DNA from: an uncultured Aquimarina sp.
GTDB lineage: Bacteria > Bacteroidota > Bacteroidia > Flavobacteriales > Flavobacteriaceae
Length of the DNA: 64,000 bases
Assembly: GCF_947492965.1 (NCBI RefSeq)
Contig: NZ_CANLOZ010000006.1
Location: forward strand, 62,001-126,000
Direction: 5' to 3'
Both the position numbers and the translations under genes were made by a program. Positions 1 through 9,465 of this stretch are shown here, piece by piece (position 1 is the stretch's first letter; every line of letters begins with the position of its first letter). The notes below the pieces were generated by a model. The model had not been told where the DNA came from. It ran no database searches and saw only the letters and a list, made by a program, of their open reading frames with translations.

Positions 1-750
1 TGCTTCATTAACCAAGAACAACTCACTTTCTGGATTCCATGTGTGTATTTCTTTTGCTTCTTGAACATCAACTGTAGGATCGGCAGTACCATGAATAATC
101 AAATGAGGGATTCTGATGTTCTTTACAGCCCTAGCGATAGTAAGTCTCTCTTTATTTTCTTCATAAGAGGTATAAAACTGAAATTCGTGTGGCATTTTTT
201 GCTTCGTTCTCCCATTCTCGATATAATATATTCCTTCTTTCTTCCAACGGTCAAATACCTCTCCTTTTGGGAACCTACTTTCATAATCTGAAACACTAGC
301 CCAAGTGATTAATTTTGAAACTCTTTTGTCTTCTGAAGCTTTGATTGCCGTAATCCCACCGGCTCTGGAATGCCCTATGAGAATGATTTTTTGAGTATTG
401 ATAAACTTTTTGTATAAAGAATCTGAAGCGGCAACCCAATCTAACACCGAGGAAAGATCATCTAACTCGATCAGATAATTATTCTTTCCGAATGCATCTA
501 GATCAGGAAAATCTATAGGTTCTTCTGTCGTTCCGCCATTATGAGAAAAATTAAATTTTATAAAGAAAAAACCTGCTTCCGCAAAATTCTCCGCAACCAA
601 ATCCCAAGCTCCCCAATCTTTAAAGCCTTTATAGCCATGACAAAAAATTACTACAGCTTGTTCCTTTTTCGTATCATCATAAAATACATCTGTAAGAATT
701 GGTTTGTTATGTTTTCCTTGTACTATCTGATTCTTTACTTTTGTTATCAT
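1..750 (-). CDS. alpha/beta hydrolase (3' end beyond window)
   Basis: Cytoplasmic alpha/beta-hydrolase-fold enzyme, 250 residues visible, with the C-terminus (probably including the catalytic His) outside the window. The frame reads open from the ATG at 750 to base 1. It shows an early FCHGYKG oxyanion-type strand, the nucleophile elbow GHSRAGG, and an acid-residue strand HGTADPTV near the truncated end. There is no signal peptide. Its ATG overlaps the stop of the upstream addB-like gene (ATGA, 747-750), so the two are probably translationally coupled. The substrate cannot be deduced; serine esterase or dipeptidyl-peptidase-like hydrolases of this size are the nearest class. Confidence 0.85.
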   Translation of the reverse strand, partial: MITKVKNQIVQGKHNKPILTDVFYDDTKKEQAVVIFCHGYKGFKDWGAWDLVAENFAEAGFFFIKFNFSHNGGTTEEPIDFPDLDAFGKNNYLIELDDLSSVLDWVAASDSLYKKFINTQKIILIGHSRAGGITAIKASEDKRVSKLITWASVSDYESRFPKGEVFDRWKKEGIYYIENGRTKQKMPHEFQFYTSYEENKERLTIARAVKNIRIPHLIIHGTADPTVDVQEAKEIHTWNPESELFLVNEA

Positions 751-3482
751 ATTTCTTTTTCTATAAAGGGAAGATCCAAATTAGAGATTTCTGAGATCAA
801 TTTTTTAAGTTCGAGTAAGTATTCCTGAAATACTTCGGATGTAATTTCATAATCTACTTTACCTCTTACTGATGTTTTAGTTCCAAATTTCAAAAACCCT
901 TCTTTAAGATTTTTGAATGAGATAATTCCTGCTTTAAACGGTTCTGATGCGCTATTCTCATTATATTGCATATAAGCATATGCCAATACTTGCACAGCCT
1001 TACTATATTTATAATCTTCTGTAAGTACGTTCCAATCCATTAATACTACATCGCTTTTCTGAACTTTTCCAGTTTTATAATCTATAATTCTCAGTTCTCC
1101 ATCTAATTCGTCGATGCGATCCACTTTTCCTTTTATAAAAACAGGAAAATCAAGCTCAGGAATCTTGAGTTGAGTTTTCAAGTTACTTTCAATTGCTATA
1201 ATTTTTAATGTTGATCCCGATTTTAATAACTTCTCTTCAGACTTTAAGAAATTATAGATATATCTCTTAGCTACTTCAAAAATTAGCAAATTTTTACCTT
1301 GTGTAATATCTAATTTCGAATACTCTTTACGAAAATGATATTTGATTTCTGTATCAATCTGGGCTATCATTGCAGTAATATCTTGTACAGAAACTAGTTT
1401 ATTCTCTAAGGGTTTATATAGATTTTCTAGTGTGTTATGTATTACCGTTCCCAAAGTATTTGCCGCAATCGTTTCTTCTACCTGATCACTTTCTTGAATT
1501 CCTAATATATATTTATAATAAAAGTCTATAGGATTCCTAATATAAGTAGTCAAAGCAGAGGGAGATAATCCATTAAGCGCTAATTCCTTTATTTTAGCAA
1601 GAATAATATGGTCTTTTTTTATAGTAATTGGTTCTGCTTGTAATTTAGGTATCTCGGAAGATGCTATATAATTGGATATATTATGATTATCAATCTTGTC
1701 TATCTCCAATTGATATACAAACCTACTTTTTTCTCCTCCTCCAACTCCTTCGTCCTCGGTATTATAAATGAGATATACTTCTTTAGCTCTCTGAATTAAG
1801 CGATAAAAATGGTAGGTATAAATTGCATCTTTTTCCTTATATGTTGGCAAATTGTATGCCCTTTTAAGATCATAAGGTATGAAAGAATTCATATTTTTTC
1901 CAGCTGGTAACACCCCTTCATTAACAGAAGTTATAATTACCGTCTCAAAATCTAAACATCGTGATTCTAGCATCCCCATTAATTGTAATCCTCTAAAAGG
2001 CTCGCCTCTAAAATCCAGTGTGTCTGAATTCACAACATCCTTATACAAATAATATAAAGATGAAATGGTATTCACATATTGATATGTGCTGCAAAGTGTC
2101 AGTAATCTATTAAATACAAGATGAAAATGATAGACATACTCAAGTTCCATTGAATTTTGCTCCTTATCTAGATCGCCTTTCAATAGTTGAATGATTTTTC
2201 TGCAATTTTCTATAGCTTCTTGTGCATTTTTCCAAGGAGAAAAAAGCAATTCTATAACCTCTTTTTTAGCTTCACCTACATCGTCCTGAAGCTTTTCTAA
2301 TGATATATATACTAAATTCTCTTTGGTAATTTTACCAATAAGATGGTTTCTTACATTACCTAATAACCACTGCGAAGCTTGATTATTTAATACTTCCAAA
2401 ACTAGCTTATAATACAAGCCTTTAGGGTGAGTTGCTTTATGAAGGGCAAATAATAACTCAAAAAAAGATGAAAGAGGAACCTCTTTCAAAGGTAATCCCA
2501 TGGTAATATTTAATGAATCAATAGAATCTGGCAATGAATTAAGTACAGGTAACAACAATGATTCATCTGCTAATACCAATGCTGTTTTTTCCAAGTCCTT
2601 TTGAGGAATACCGTTTAATATTTTACCTGCTAACTTTGCTTGCCCAACATTCTTAGGAACACCAATAAGATTTATCTCTTTATTCGATGAAAAATTATCT
2701 CGTATCCATTTAAAAGGATGTTCTTTGTAATAGTTCCAGTTGTTCTTATAATCTCTTAAAAACAAGGAAGCTTCATGATATCTATTATCTACAAAAAACG
2801 AATCTGCATCCCAGTATATATCAGCAATATTAGCTTCTAACAGGGATTGAAAAATAATCTGTTCGGCGTTATTTAGCGCATTAAAACCTACTAAAACATG
2901 TTTTTGTTTGGTGTGTTTTATATAATCTGATATATTTTCTGAGGCTCTTCGATACAACAAACCTTGATAACCCACTTTCTTTTTCAAAAGCTTATCTTTA
3001 AAATTGTTGTAATAATCATATAGGTTGTTCCAAAAACTTATGTATTTCTGTATAAGTTCTGTTTTCTCCTTTTGAAGATACCAATGGTTTAAATCTTGAA
3101 TACTGGATAGATAAGAAAAAAAGCTTTTTTGATCTATACAATACCTATCGATTTCATTAAAGTCCTGTATGAGTGTTTGCGCCCAACTACTAAATACCTC
3201 TAGATTTTCTTTATCGAGATGCGTATGCGTAGTAAGATAGGTTTCATAGAAATCAAATAATGTTTGGATAGTATCTATCTGGCGTAATCCGGATAATTGA
3301 GTAATAAATTCTTCTATACTTAATATAATCGGAGCAAAAAATGTTTTATCTACATGCCTTTTTAATAATTCTCGTTTGAGAAAAAGTCCTGCTCTTTTAC
3401 TAGGAAGAATAAAAATAAGATCACTTACATTATCATCCTTTTTTTCGATCTCTGATATGACTTCTTTTAAAAAACTATCCAC
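747..3482 (-). CDS. addB: AddB-like PD-(D/E)XK nuclease, RecB-family
   Basis: Likely the AddB subunit of an AddAB-type recombination helicase-nuclease that processes double-strand breaks with AddA. The protein is 911 aa from a GTG start at 3482; an in-frame TAA lies directly upstream, and no ATG precedes the conserved N-terminal segment ILPSKRAGLFLKREL. The C-terminal nuclease domain has the His in GTVIHNTLENLY, the Asp in GKVDRID and the DYKTG motif at about residues 801-805. The N-terminal helicase-like half shows no GxxGxGKT Walker A. The usual AddB Fe-S cysteines are absent: TTYIRNPIDFYY has Asn where Cys is expected, and no Cys follows DYKTG. The addA-like partner is 1.7 kb upstream on the same strand, with ompA between. 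Confidence 0.85.
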   Translation of the reverse strand: MDSFLKEVISEIEKKDDNVSDLIFILPSKRAGLFLKRELLKRHVDKTFFAPIILSIEEFITQLSGLRQIDTIQTLFDFYETYLTTHTHLDKENLEVFSSWAQTLIQDFNEIDRYCIDQKSFFSYLSSIQDLNHWYLQKEKTELIQKYISFWNNLYDYYNNFKDKLLKKKVGYQGLLYRRASENISDYIKHTKQKHVLVGFNALNNAEQIIFQSLLEANIADIYWDADSFFVDNRYHEASLFLRDYKNNWNYYKEHPFKWIRDNFSSNKEINLIGVPKNVGQAKLAGKILNGIPQKDLEKTALVLADESLLLPVLNSLPDSIDSLNITMGLPLKEVPLSSFFELLFALHKATHPKGLYYKLVLEVLNNQASQWLLGNVRNHLIGKITKENLVYISLEKLQDDVGEAKKEVIELLFSPWKNAQEAIENCRKIIQLLKGDLDKEQNSMELEYVYHFHLVFNRLLTLCSTYQYVNTISSLYYLYKDVVNSDTLDFRGEPFRGLQLMGMLESRCLDFETVIITSVNEGVLPAGKNMNSFIPYDLKRAYNLPTYKEKDAIYTYHFYRLIQRAKEVYLIYNTEDEGVGGGEKSRFVYQLEIDKIDNHNISNYIASSEIPKLQAEPITIKKDHIILAKIKELALNGLSPSALTTYIRNPIDFYYKYILGIQESDQVEETIAANTLGTVIHNTLENLYKPLENKLVSVQDITAMIAQIDTEIKYHFRKEYSKLDITQGKNLLIFEVAKRYIYNFLKSEEKLLKSGSTLKIIAIESNLKTQLKIPELDFPVFIKGKVDRIDELDGELRIIDYKTGKVQKSDVVLMDWNVLTEDYKYSKAVQVLAYAYMQYNENSASEPFKAGIISFKNLKEGFLKFGTKTSVRGKVDYEITSEVFQEYLLELKKLISEISNLDLPFIEKEI

Positions 3483-3495
3483 TTACTAAAAATAA

Positions 3496-3523
3496 AAAAC
3501 GTCCCGAATAATCGGGACGTTTT
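3496..3523 (-). terminator. Rho-independent terminator after ompA
   Basis: Arms AAAACGTCCCGA and TCGGGACGTTTT around an ATAA loop give a very stable hairpin. On the minus strand it is followed by a T-rich run. It lies just past the ompA stop and before the addB GTG start. Confidence 0.85.
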
Positions 3524-3557
3524 GTATATGTATTTATTAATACTTACTAAAGAATAA

Positions 3558-4952
3558 TTACTTTACTAAGTTGATCTCTACACGTCTGTTTTGAGCTCTA
3601 CCTTTTCTTGTTTTGTTAGAAGCGATTGGTCTGTCTTCTCCGTAACCAACAGCAGATAATCTAAACTGATCGATACCGTTACTAGTTAAGAAGTTCTTAA
3701 CAGCGTTAGCTCTAGCATCAGATAATCTTTGGTTAGCTTTAGCAGCACCTTGGCTATCAGTATGTCCTTCTACTGTAAACTTAGCAGTTGGATACTCTTT
3801 TAAGATACCAATGATATCATTTAATACTTTAGTAGACTGATCTTTGATAGTAGATTTACCAGAATCAAATAATACTTGAGCAGCGTACTCATTTAATGTC
3901 TTTTGGATCTCTTCAGTTACCTCAGGACATCCGTTGTTAGCTACAGTACCAGCAACATCTGGACAGTTATCATCTTTATCTAATACTCCGTCACCATCTT
4001 TATCTTGGTAAGGACATCCGTTGTTTGCTGCAGGACCTGCTTCATTTGGACAACCATCTTTAGAATCAGTGATTCCATCACCGTCTGCATCAGGACATCC
4101 GTTTAAGTTAGCTAAACCAGCAACTGTAGGACACTCATCTTTAGGATCAGGGATTCCGTCACCGTCAGTATCAGCACATCCATTAAATTCTGCAGTACCA
4201 GCAACATCTGGACAGTCATCTTTAGCGTCAGTGATTCCATCACCGTCAGTATCAGGACATCCGTTAAATTCTGCTAAACCAGGAACGTCGATACACTCAT
4301 CATCTTTGTCGAATACACCGTCTCCATCGGTATCTTTACCTCCGAAAGCGAAAGTAAGACCAGCAGAGTGTTGGAAGTGAGTTGGAGGATAAGCTCCAGT
4401 CTCGTAATCTTCGAATACATGCTTATAAGTAGTTTGTAAATTGAAAGCTAAGTTTTCAGTTAACCAAACATTAACACCTAAAGAACCATTTAAAGTTCCA
4501 GCACCAATCTCATCAACCCAAGTGTAACCTCCACCTACACCTAAGTAAGGATCAAACCATTTAGATTTTAAAGCGTTTTTGAAGCTATAGCTAATTCTAC
4601 CGTCAGCAGCGTAGTATGATAAATCATCAACGGTTACATCAGTTCCGTCAGCTGTTTCTCCAAATTTGTCAATTCTGTTAACTGTACCTGCAACGGTAAA
4701 TGTAAATCCATCTCCTATATATCTACCAACAGATAATTTAGAAACAGATGGAAGAATATTCCAGTGGTCACTAGCGTTAAAAAACTCGTCAAAGATCTCC
4801 CCTTGTACAGGTAAATCTCCTCCGGTAGGAAATATATCAACAGCATTAACGCCAATCGATACAGCCCAAGGGTTGTTTTCATCCTGTGCATTCGCAGTAC
4901 TAAACCCAAGTACTAATAACGAAGCCACTAAAAATCTGCTAAGATGTTTCAT
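3558..4952 (-). CDS. OmpA-family outer membrane protein with TSP3 repeats
   Basis: Outer membrane protein that should tether the membrane to peptidoglycan. The 464 aa begin at ATG 4952; a TTG six bases further out (4958) is also open but the ATG gives a clean signal peptide, [20 protein letters not shown], cut near NAQ. Domains in order: an eight-strand-like beta-barrel (about 25-205), five calcium-binding thrombospondin type 3 repeats of the form DxDGDGxxDxxDxC (about 205-335), and an OmpA C-terminal peptidoglycan-binding domain with EGHTDSQG and the final RRVEINLVK. It has its own promoter and terminator, so it is transcribed separately from the flanking addA/addB-like genes. Confidence 0.95.
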   Translation of the reverse strand: MKHLSRFLVASLLVLGFSTANAQDENNPWAVSIGVNAVDIFPTGGDLPVQGEIFDEFFNASDHWNILPSVSKLSVGRYIGDGFTFTVAGTVNRIDKFGETADGTDVTVDDLSYYAADGRISYSFKNALKSKWFDPYLGVGGGYTWVDEIGAGTLNGSLGVNVWLTENLAFNLQTTYKHVFEDYETGAYPPTHFQHSAGLTFAFGGKDTDGDGVFDKDDECIDVPGLAEFNGCPDTDGDGITDAKDDCPDVAGTAEFNGCADTDGDGIPDPKDECPTVAGLANLNGCPDADGDGITDSKDGCPNEAGPAANNGCPYQDKDGDGVLDKDDNCPDVAGTVANNGCPEVTEEIQKTLNEYAAQVLFDSGKSTIKDQSTKVLNDIIGILKEYPTAKFTVEGHTDSQGAAKANQRLSDARANAVKNFLTSNGIDQFRLSAVGYGEDRPIASNKTRKGRAQNRRVEINLVK

Positions 4953-4986
4953 ATTCAATAATTTAATTTTTAAGTGTTAATTAGAG

Positions 4987-5016
4987 CAAATGTAATATGT
5001 TAAAAATTACTGTCAA
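4987..5016 (-). promoter_or_regulatory. Bacteroidota-type promoter of ompA
   Basis: On the minus strand TTG (5016-5014), a 19-nt spacer and TACATTTG (4994-4987) match the flavobacterial -33/-7 consensus exactly. The start codon is about 35 nt downstream. Confidence 0.75.
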
Positions 5017-5236
5017 AGACAAAACTAATAAATTTTTCTTAATAGGCCAGTGTCTATCGACCTTTGCGAAGTTTTTAAGGTTTAATTTTACCTTATCAAG
5101 AACCCCTCAAATGTGAAAAAAACCACCTAACTAAGTAAAATTTAATGCTATAATTTTCTTAATTACGCTACAATTATAAGATAAAAATATTTTTTATCCG
5201 TAAAATTCTACTAGTAATTGCGAAAATAATTGTTAA

Positions 5237-8200
5237 TTAAACATATTTTAGAATGATTTTATCGTTGAAATACACTAAAATCTTATTTTCCACTTCATAT
5301 CCCATTTGTTGAAGCAGAAAACCGTAAGTTTCTATTTGCTTTGAATGTGCCGAATTATATTCTCCAGTTTTGTAATCCAGTATTGTTGCTTTATTCTCGG
5401 AATTTATTTGCACTCTATCTGGTCTATATATATTACCGCCTGAAATAATATCTCTTTCATTTAATATGGTATACTCTTCAGAAAAATATGTACTCAACTC
5501 AGGATGTTCAATAACCTTTTTAATATCATTATATATTGAATTCTTCTCTAGATGGTTAATTAACCCTGTTTCGAAAGCCTTTTCTACCGCTTCATCAATA
5601 TCCCCGTGAATAACAATAGAAGCCATCATTTCATGAATAATGTTACCTTTTTCTATAGCTGTTTCTTGATCTGTTTCCCAAAGTTTGCCAGCATTAGTTA
5701 CAATATTTACTTTATATTTCTTTTTAGAACTTTGTAAATTACTAAGTGTAAAGTTTTTTGTTTTAGTGCTATCTAATTGTTCTTCTTGAAACGGTTTTTC
5801 ATCTATTCCAAAAGTATAAATAGATTCTTCGTCATTCCATTTGCCAATATGTTTTAGATAATTGATAAGCTTACCAGAAAACTTATTCGGATTGGTTTCT
5901 CCTTTAGAATTTATTTCAGTTTTGGAAATAACATACAATTGCTCTTCTGCTCTTGTTAATGCAACATATAAAAGATTAAATGCATCTAATTCTAATTGGG
6001 ATTCACGTTCCTGAACTATTTTTGCTCCTTTTGTTCCCAGCTCGGATAATTCCTTATTGTAACTTATAAATACCTCCTCGAAAGCATTGAAGTCTTTTTT
6101 TGATACTGGCAACCAAGATTTGGGCTCAATTTCTCTATATATGTCGATATTCGCATATGGATAAATCACACAAGGAAATTCTAATCCTTTGGATTTATGT
6201 ATGGTCATAATTCGAATCGCCTCTTCTCCTTCGGGAGCTATGATACTTAACTTTTCCTTTTTCTGTTCCCAATATGACAAAAACCCAATGATACCTTCAG
6301 CTTGTTTTTGAGTGTATCCAAAAACCGTGTCTAAAAAAAACTGAACATAAGCAGGCGACACCTTAGATAACTCAAAAGAGTTAATGATATATTCTACCGC
6401 TTCATAAAAAGGTTTGATTTCTAATTGATAAAAGCTAAAATCAATTCCTAAAATCTTCAATTCATCACAGAATTCTTGCCGACTATTAAAAATCAATTTA
6501 TCAAAAAAACTATGTTTTTGTGTAATAGAGAATTGCTCTGCAATAAAATATAAGACATTAGTTTTAGCAGAAAGCTCATGAGGGTATATGAACCAGGTAA
6601 GCATATTCACAATAAAACCAACTCTTGGATCATTTTTAAGCAACAAGGTTTCGGAAGAAACAATAGGAACGCCTTTTTCAGTTAGAAAATCTGCTATTAA
6701 CGTTCCTTCTTTTTGTTTTCTTGTTAAAATACAAATTTCATTTAACAGATATCCTTTTTCTTGCAGCTCTAAAACATATTCATATACTTTTTCTGGATAA
6801 ACCTCATTTTCCTCTGCAATATTATTAGCCGAAATAAAAGAAAGATGTACAAAACCTTTTTTCTTAGTATTATACTCTTGATTATTTCCTAATAGGTATA
6901 ATTTTTTGTGAAGATCGTTACTAAAGTCATTAGATAAAAAGGTAAAGAAGTCATTATTGAATTTTATGATTTCTTGATGGCTACGATAGTTTCTTGGTAA
7001 ATTTAGAACCTGTTTTTCTTGTACCGAAAACGGATTATGATCTAATGACAAGTCAATAAACTGTTCTGCTTTTCCTCCTCGCCACCTGTAAATTGCTTGT
7101 TTAGCATCGCCAACAATTGTTACCTGACCTCTTTTACCACTTAACGTTTCTGAAGAAATTGCATTATCAATTAATGGTATTATATTATTCCATTGCAATT
7201 CGGAAGTGTCTTGGAATTCATCTATAAAATAATCTCTATATCGTTCTCCTAGACGTTCGTAAATAAAAGGTGCAGGTTGATCTTGAATGGCCTCACTAAT
7301 AATTTTATTAAATTCAGAAATTAATAAAATACTTCTTTCTTTTTTTATTTCCTGAAGTTCTTTATTAATGAGATTTAGTACAGAAAGGGGAATTAAATTT
7401 CTGATAATATTATCATACAACTTTATATGTACTATTTGCTCTTTTGTGTCTAAAAAAGCACGTTCGATATCATCCCGAAGACCGTCTATGCTTTTCTTTT
7501 TGTAATCCTCTAACTTAGCATTGTAGAATGATGCAGACTGAATATTTTGTTTCCAAGCGGCTTTAAAATCAACTTTTAAGTCTCCTTCTGCTAATTTTTT
7601 AAAATGCCCTGGAACTGATCCTCTAGTAAAATCTTTATGTTCTAGACCTTGCTCTTCTATTTTTTTCAAAATATCTTCAGAACTCGAAATAATACCCGTT
7701 TTTAATTCTGAAATTTTTTGTCCCAGACTTTTCTTAAAACTTTCGAAATCCTCAGAGGTTTTTTGAGCAAGTTTATCCAGATGCATTCTATCATTCTCAC
7801 TAAACAATAGGCGCGCTACTTTGTTTAATTCTACAGTAATATCCCAATTTTTATCGTCTTCCAATTTGCTAAGCGCAAAATCGATAATAATATCTGTTAA
7901 CATTTTATCGTCACCAACCTTAGCAATAACAGCATCCACGGATTCTTCAATCAAGGATTCAGTATCCATTTCAATTTCAAAATTCATAGGAATCCCTAAA
8001 TCTCGAGCAAAAGTGCGGATAACTCTATGAGTAAAGGTGTCTATAGTGACAATATCAAAAGCAGCATAATTGTGTAAAATACTTTTTAGAATTCTATCTG
8101 ATTTTTGTTTTATTATATGCTCTTCAATTTTTGTTTCCTGAACAATATCATTTAATAAGTATTCATATTTAGCTACTGGATTTTCCTGACTTATTCCAAC

Positions 8201-8389
8201 AAGATTTTCTAAAACTCTTGTTTTCATTTCTGCAACTGCCTTATTCGTAAAAGTAATTGCTAAAATATTCTTGTAAGTATCCTTAAATTCTCCTGTTAAA
8301 AGAGCTATTAAGTAAGCTTTAACCAAGGTATAGGTTTTTCCAGCTCCAGCAGCAGCATTATAAATTGTAAAAGGGTACTTAGAATTCAA
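5237..8389 (-). CDS. addA: AddA-like UvrD/RecB helicase-nuclease
   Basis: Superfamily 1A helicase with a C-terminal RecB-type nuclease, 1050 aa, acting on DNA double-strand ends. Helicase motifs are all visible: Walker A AAAGAGKT (12-19), motif Ia AITFTNKAVAEMK, motif II DEFQDTS, motif III VGDAKQAIYRWRGG, motif V TIHKSKGLEFP and motif VI YVALTRAEEQL. The nuclease has His in NIIHEMMAS, Asp in RPDRVQI and DYKTG (1005-1009). The start must be the TTG at 8389: an in-frame TAA lies seven codons upstream, and the first internal ATG would remove Walker A. The active nuclease motifs here and in the partner at 747-3482 suggest a two-nuclease AddAB enzyme. Confidence 0.92.
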   Translation of the reverse strand: MNSKYPFTIYNAAAGAGKTYTLVKAYLIALLTGEFKDTYKNILAITFTNKAVAEMKTRVLENLVGISQENPVAKYEYLLNDIVQETKIEEHIIKQKSDRILKSILHNYAAFDIVTIDTFTHRVIRTFARDLGIPMNFEIEMDTESLIEESVDAVIAKVGDDKMLTDIIIDFALSKLEDDKNWDITVELNKVARLLFSENDRMHLDKLAQKTSEDFESFKKSLGQKISELKTGIISSSEDILKKIEEQGLEHKDFTRGSVPGHFKKLAEGDLKVDFKAAWKQNIQSASFYNAKLEDYKKKSIDGLRDDIERAFLDTKEQIVHIKLYDNIIRNLIPLSVLNLINKELQEIKKERSILLISEFNKIISEAIQDQPAPFIYERLGERYRDYFIDEFQDTSELQWNNIIPLIDNAISSETLSGKRGQVTIVGDAKQAIYRWRGGKAEQFIDLSLDHNPFSVQEKQVLNLPRNYRSHQEIIKFNNDFFTFLSNDFSNDLHKKLYLLGNNQEYNTKKKGFVHLSFISANNIAEENEVYPEKVYEYVLELQEKGYLLNEICILTRKQKEGTLIADFLTEKGVPIVSSETLLLKNDPRVGFIVNMLTWFIYPHELSAKTNVLYFIAEQFSITQKHSFFDKLIFNSRQEFCDELKILGIDFSFYQLEIKPFYEAVEYIINSFELSKVSPAYVQFFLDTVFGYTQKQAEGIIGFLSYWEQKKEKLSIIAPEGEEAIRIMTIHKSKGLEFPCVIYPYANIDIYREIEPKSWLPVSKKDFNAFEEVFISYNKELSELGTKGAKIVQERESQLELDAFNLLYVALTRAEEQLYVISKTEINSKGETNPNKFSGKLINYLKHIGKWNDEESIYTFGIDEKPFQEEQLDSTKTKNFTLSNLQSSKKKYKVNIVTNAGKLWETDQETAIEKGNIIHEMMASIVIHGDIDEAVEKAFETGLINHLEKNSIYNDIKKVIEHPELSTYFSEEYTILNERDIISGGNIYRPDRVQINSENKATILDYKTGEYNSAHSKQIETYGFLLQQMGYEVENKILVYFNDKIILKYV

Positions 8390-8546
8390 TAGTTTGTTTT
8401 TTTACTAAAGTATCAAAAAAGACTATTTTTCAAACATGAATCACTCGTAAAAATGAATTAGACTACGATATTAATTAATGAAATGGAAAAATTTTGATTT
8501 AATTAATTTATAACAAATATTAATTTTTATTCATAACTCTTATTCC

Positions 8547-8554
8547 TAACTTTG
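8547..8554 (+). promoter_or_regulatory. -7 element upstream of superoxide dismutase
   Basis: TAACTTTG matches TAnnTTTG 33 nt before the ATG. No good -33 TTG is seen at the usual spacing. Confidence 0.45.
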
Positions 8555-8587
8555 GTTTCATTTTTCTTATTAACTAAAAAATAGATT

Positions 8588-9196
8588 ATGTCATTTGAAT
8601 TACCAAAATTAAACTATGCCTTTGATGCATTAGAACCTAATATAGACGCACGAACAATGGAAATTCATCATGATAAGCATCATGCTGGATATACAAGTAA
8701 ATTAAATGCTGCTATTGCTGGTACAGATTTAGAAGGCAAGACTATAGAAAATATCCTTATCAACCTTGATATGTCTAACGGTGCTGTTAGAAATAATGGT
8801 GGAGGATATTATAATCACTGCTTATTCTGGGAAGTAATGTCTCCGAACGGAGGAGGAGCTCCATCTGGAGAACTTGCAGAAGCTATCAATAGCGCTTTTG
8901 GTTCATTTGATGCATTTAAGGATGCTTTTTCTAAAGCAGCAGCAACACAATTCGGTTCTGGATGGGCATGGTTATGTGTTCACGAAGGAGGTAAAGTAGA
9001 AGTATGTGGAACTCCTAATCAGGATAATCCATTAATGCCTAATGTAGGTTGTGGTGGAACTCCAATTCTTGGTCTAGATGTATGGGAGCATGCATATTAC
9101 TTAAATTATCAAAATCGCAGACCAGATTATATTAGTGCATTCTTTAATGTAATCAACTGGGATGAAGTTTCAACTAGATATGCTCAAGGGAAGTAA
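8588..9196 (+). CDS. sodA: Superoxide dismutase, Mn/Fe family
   Basis: Dismutates superoxide to oxygen and hydrogen peroxide; 202 aa, the normal family length, with no signal peptide, so cytoplasmic. Metal ligands visible are His27 (MEIHHDKHH), His77 ([10 protein letters not shown]), and Asp164 and His168 (LDVWEHAYY). Gln145 in TPNQDNPL sits where manganese enzymes place their second-shell Gln, so Mn is favoured, though Fe or cambialistic use cannot be excluded. GGYYNH replaces the more common GGHANH. Single-gene unit with a -7 box upstream and a strong hairpin terminator downstream, convergent with purF. Confidence 0.95.
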   Translation: MSFELPKLNYAFDALEPNIDARTMEIHHDKHHAGYTSKLNAAIAGTDLEGKTIENILINLDMSNGAVRNNGGGYYNHCLFWEVMSPNGGGAPSGELAEAINSAFGSFDAFKDAFSKAAATQFGSGWAWLCVHEGGKVEVCGTPNQDNPLMPNVGCGGTPILGLDVWEHAYYLNYQNRRPDYISAFFNVINWDEVSTRYAQGK

Positions 9197-9218
9197 TATC
9201 TAATATATACTACAAAAC

Positions 9219-9253
9219 AAAAAGAGTCATAATAATGTTATGACTCTTTTTTT
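9219..9253 (+). terminator. Terminator after superoxide dismutase
   Basis: Arms AAAAAGAGTCATAA and TTATGACTCTTTTT with a 5-nt loop, followed by more T, 22 nt after the stop. Confidence 0.85.
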
Positions 9254-9284
9254 ATATATCAATTTTTACAAAATGTTCTAAAAT

Positions 9285-9313
9285 AAAAAAAGGTGGAAAG
9301 TCCACCTTTTTTT
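9285..9313. terminator. Bidirectional terminator, sod/purF interval
   Basis: AAAAAAGGTGGA and TCCACCTTTTTT with an AAG loop. The A-run on one side and T-run on the other allow use from both strands; on the minus strand it would end purF transcripts or a short RNA starting in 9330-9440. Confidence 0.85.
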
Positions 9314-9465
9314 GCCCCAAATCTACCATGAACTTAACCTACTTATGCTATGGCTCTGCTAATATAAAGCGTTATTTCAATGTGGAAAAATGTTTTAGAT
9401 GAAAAGCCAAAATACTTGTTGAAATACACAAATTAACTGATTTTAACAACAAGATATTTTATTTT

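Noticed and set aside
541-828. 95-codon plus-strand frame at the left end
   Set aside because: It spans the antisense of the hydrolase and the addB 3' end, both with clear motifs on the minus strand.
4021-4380. 119-codon open frame on the plus strand opposite ompA
   Set aside because: It is the antisense of the TSP3 repeats and its Pro/Ser periodicity comes only from the repeated Asp/Gly codons on the other strand.
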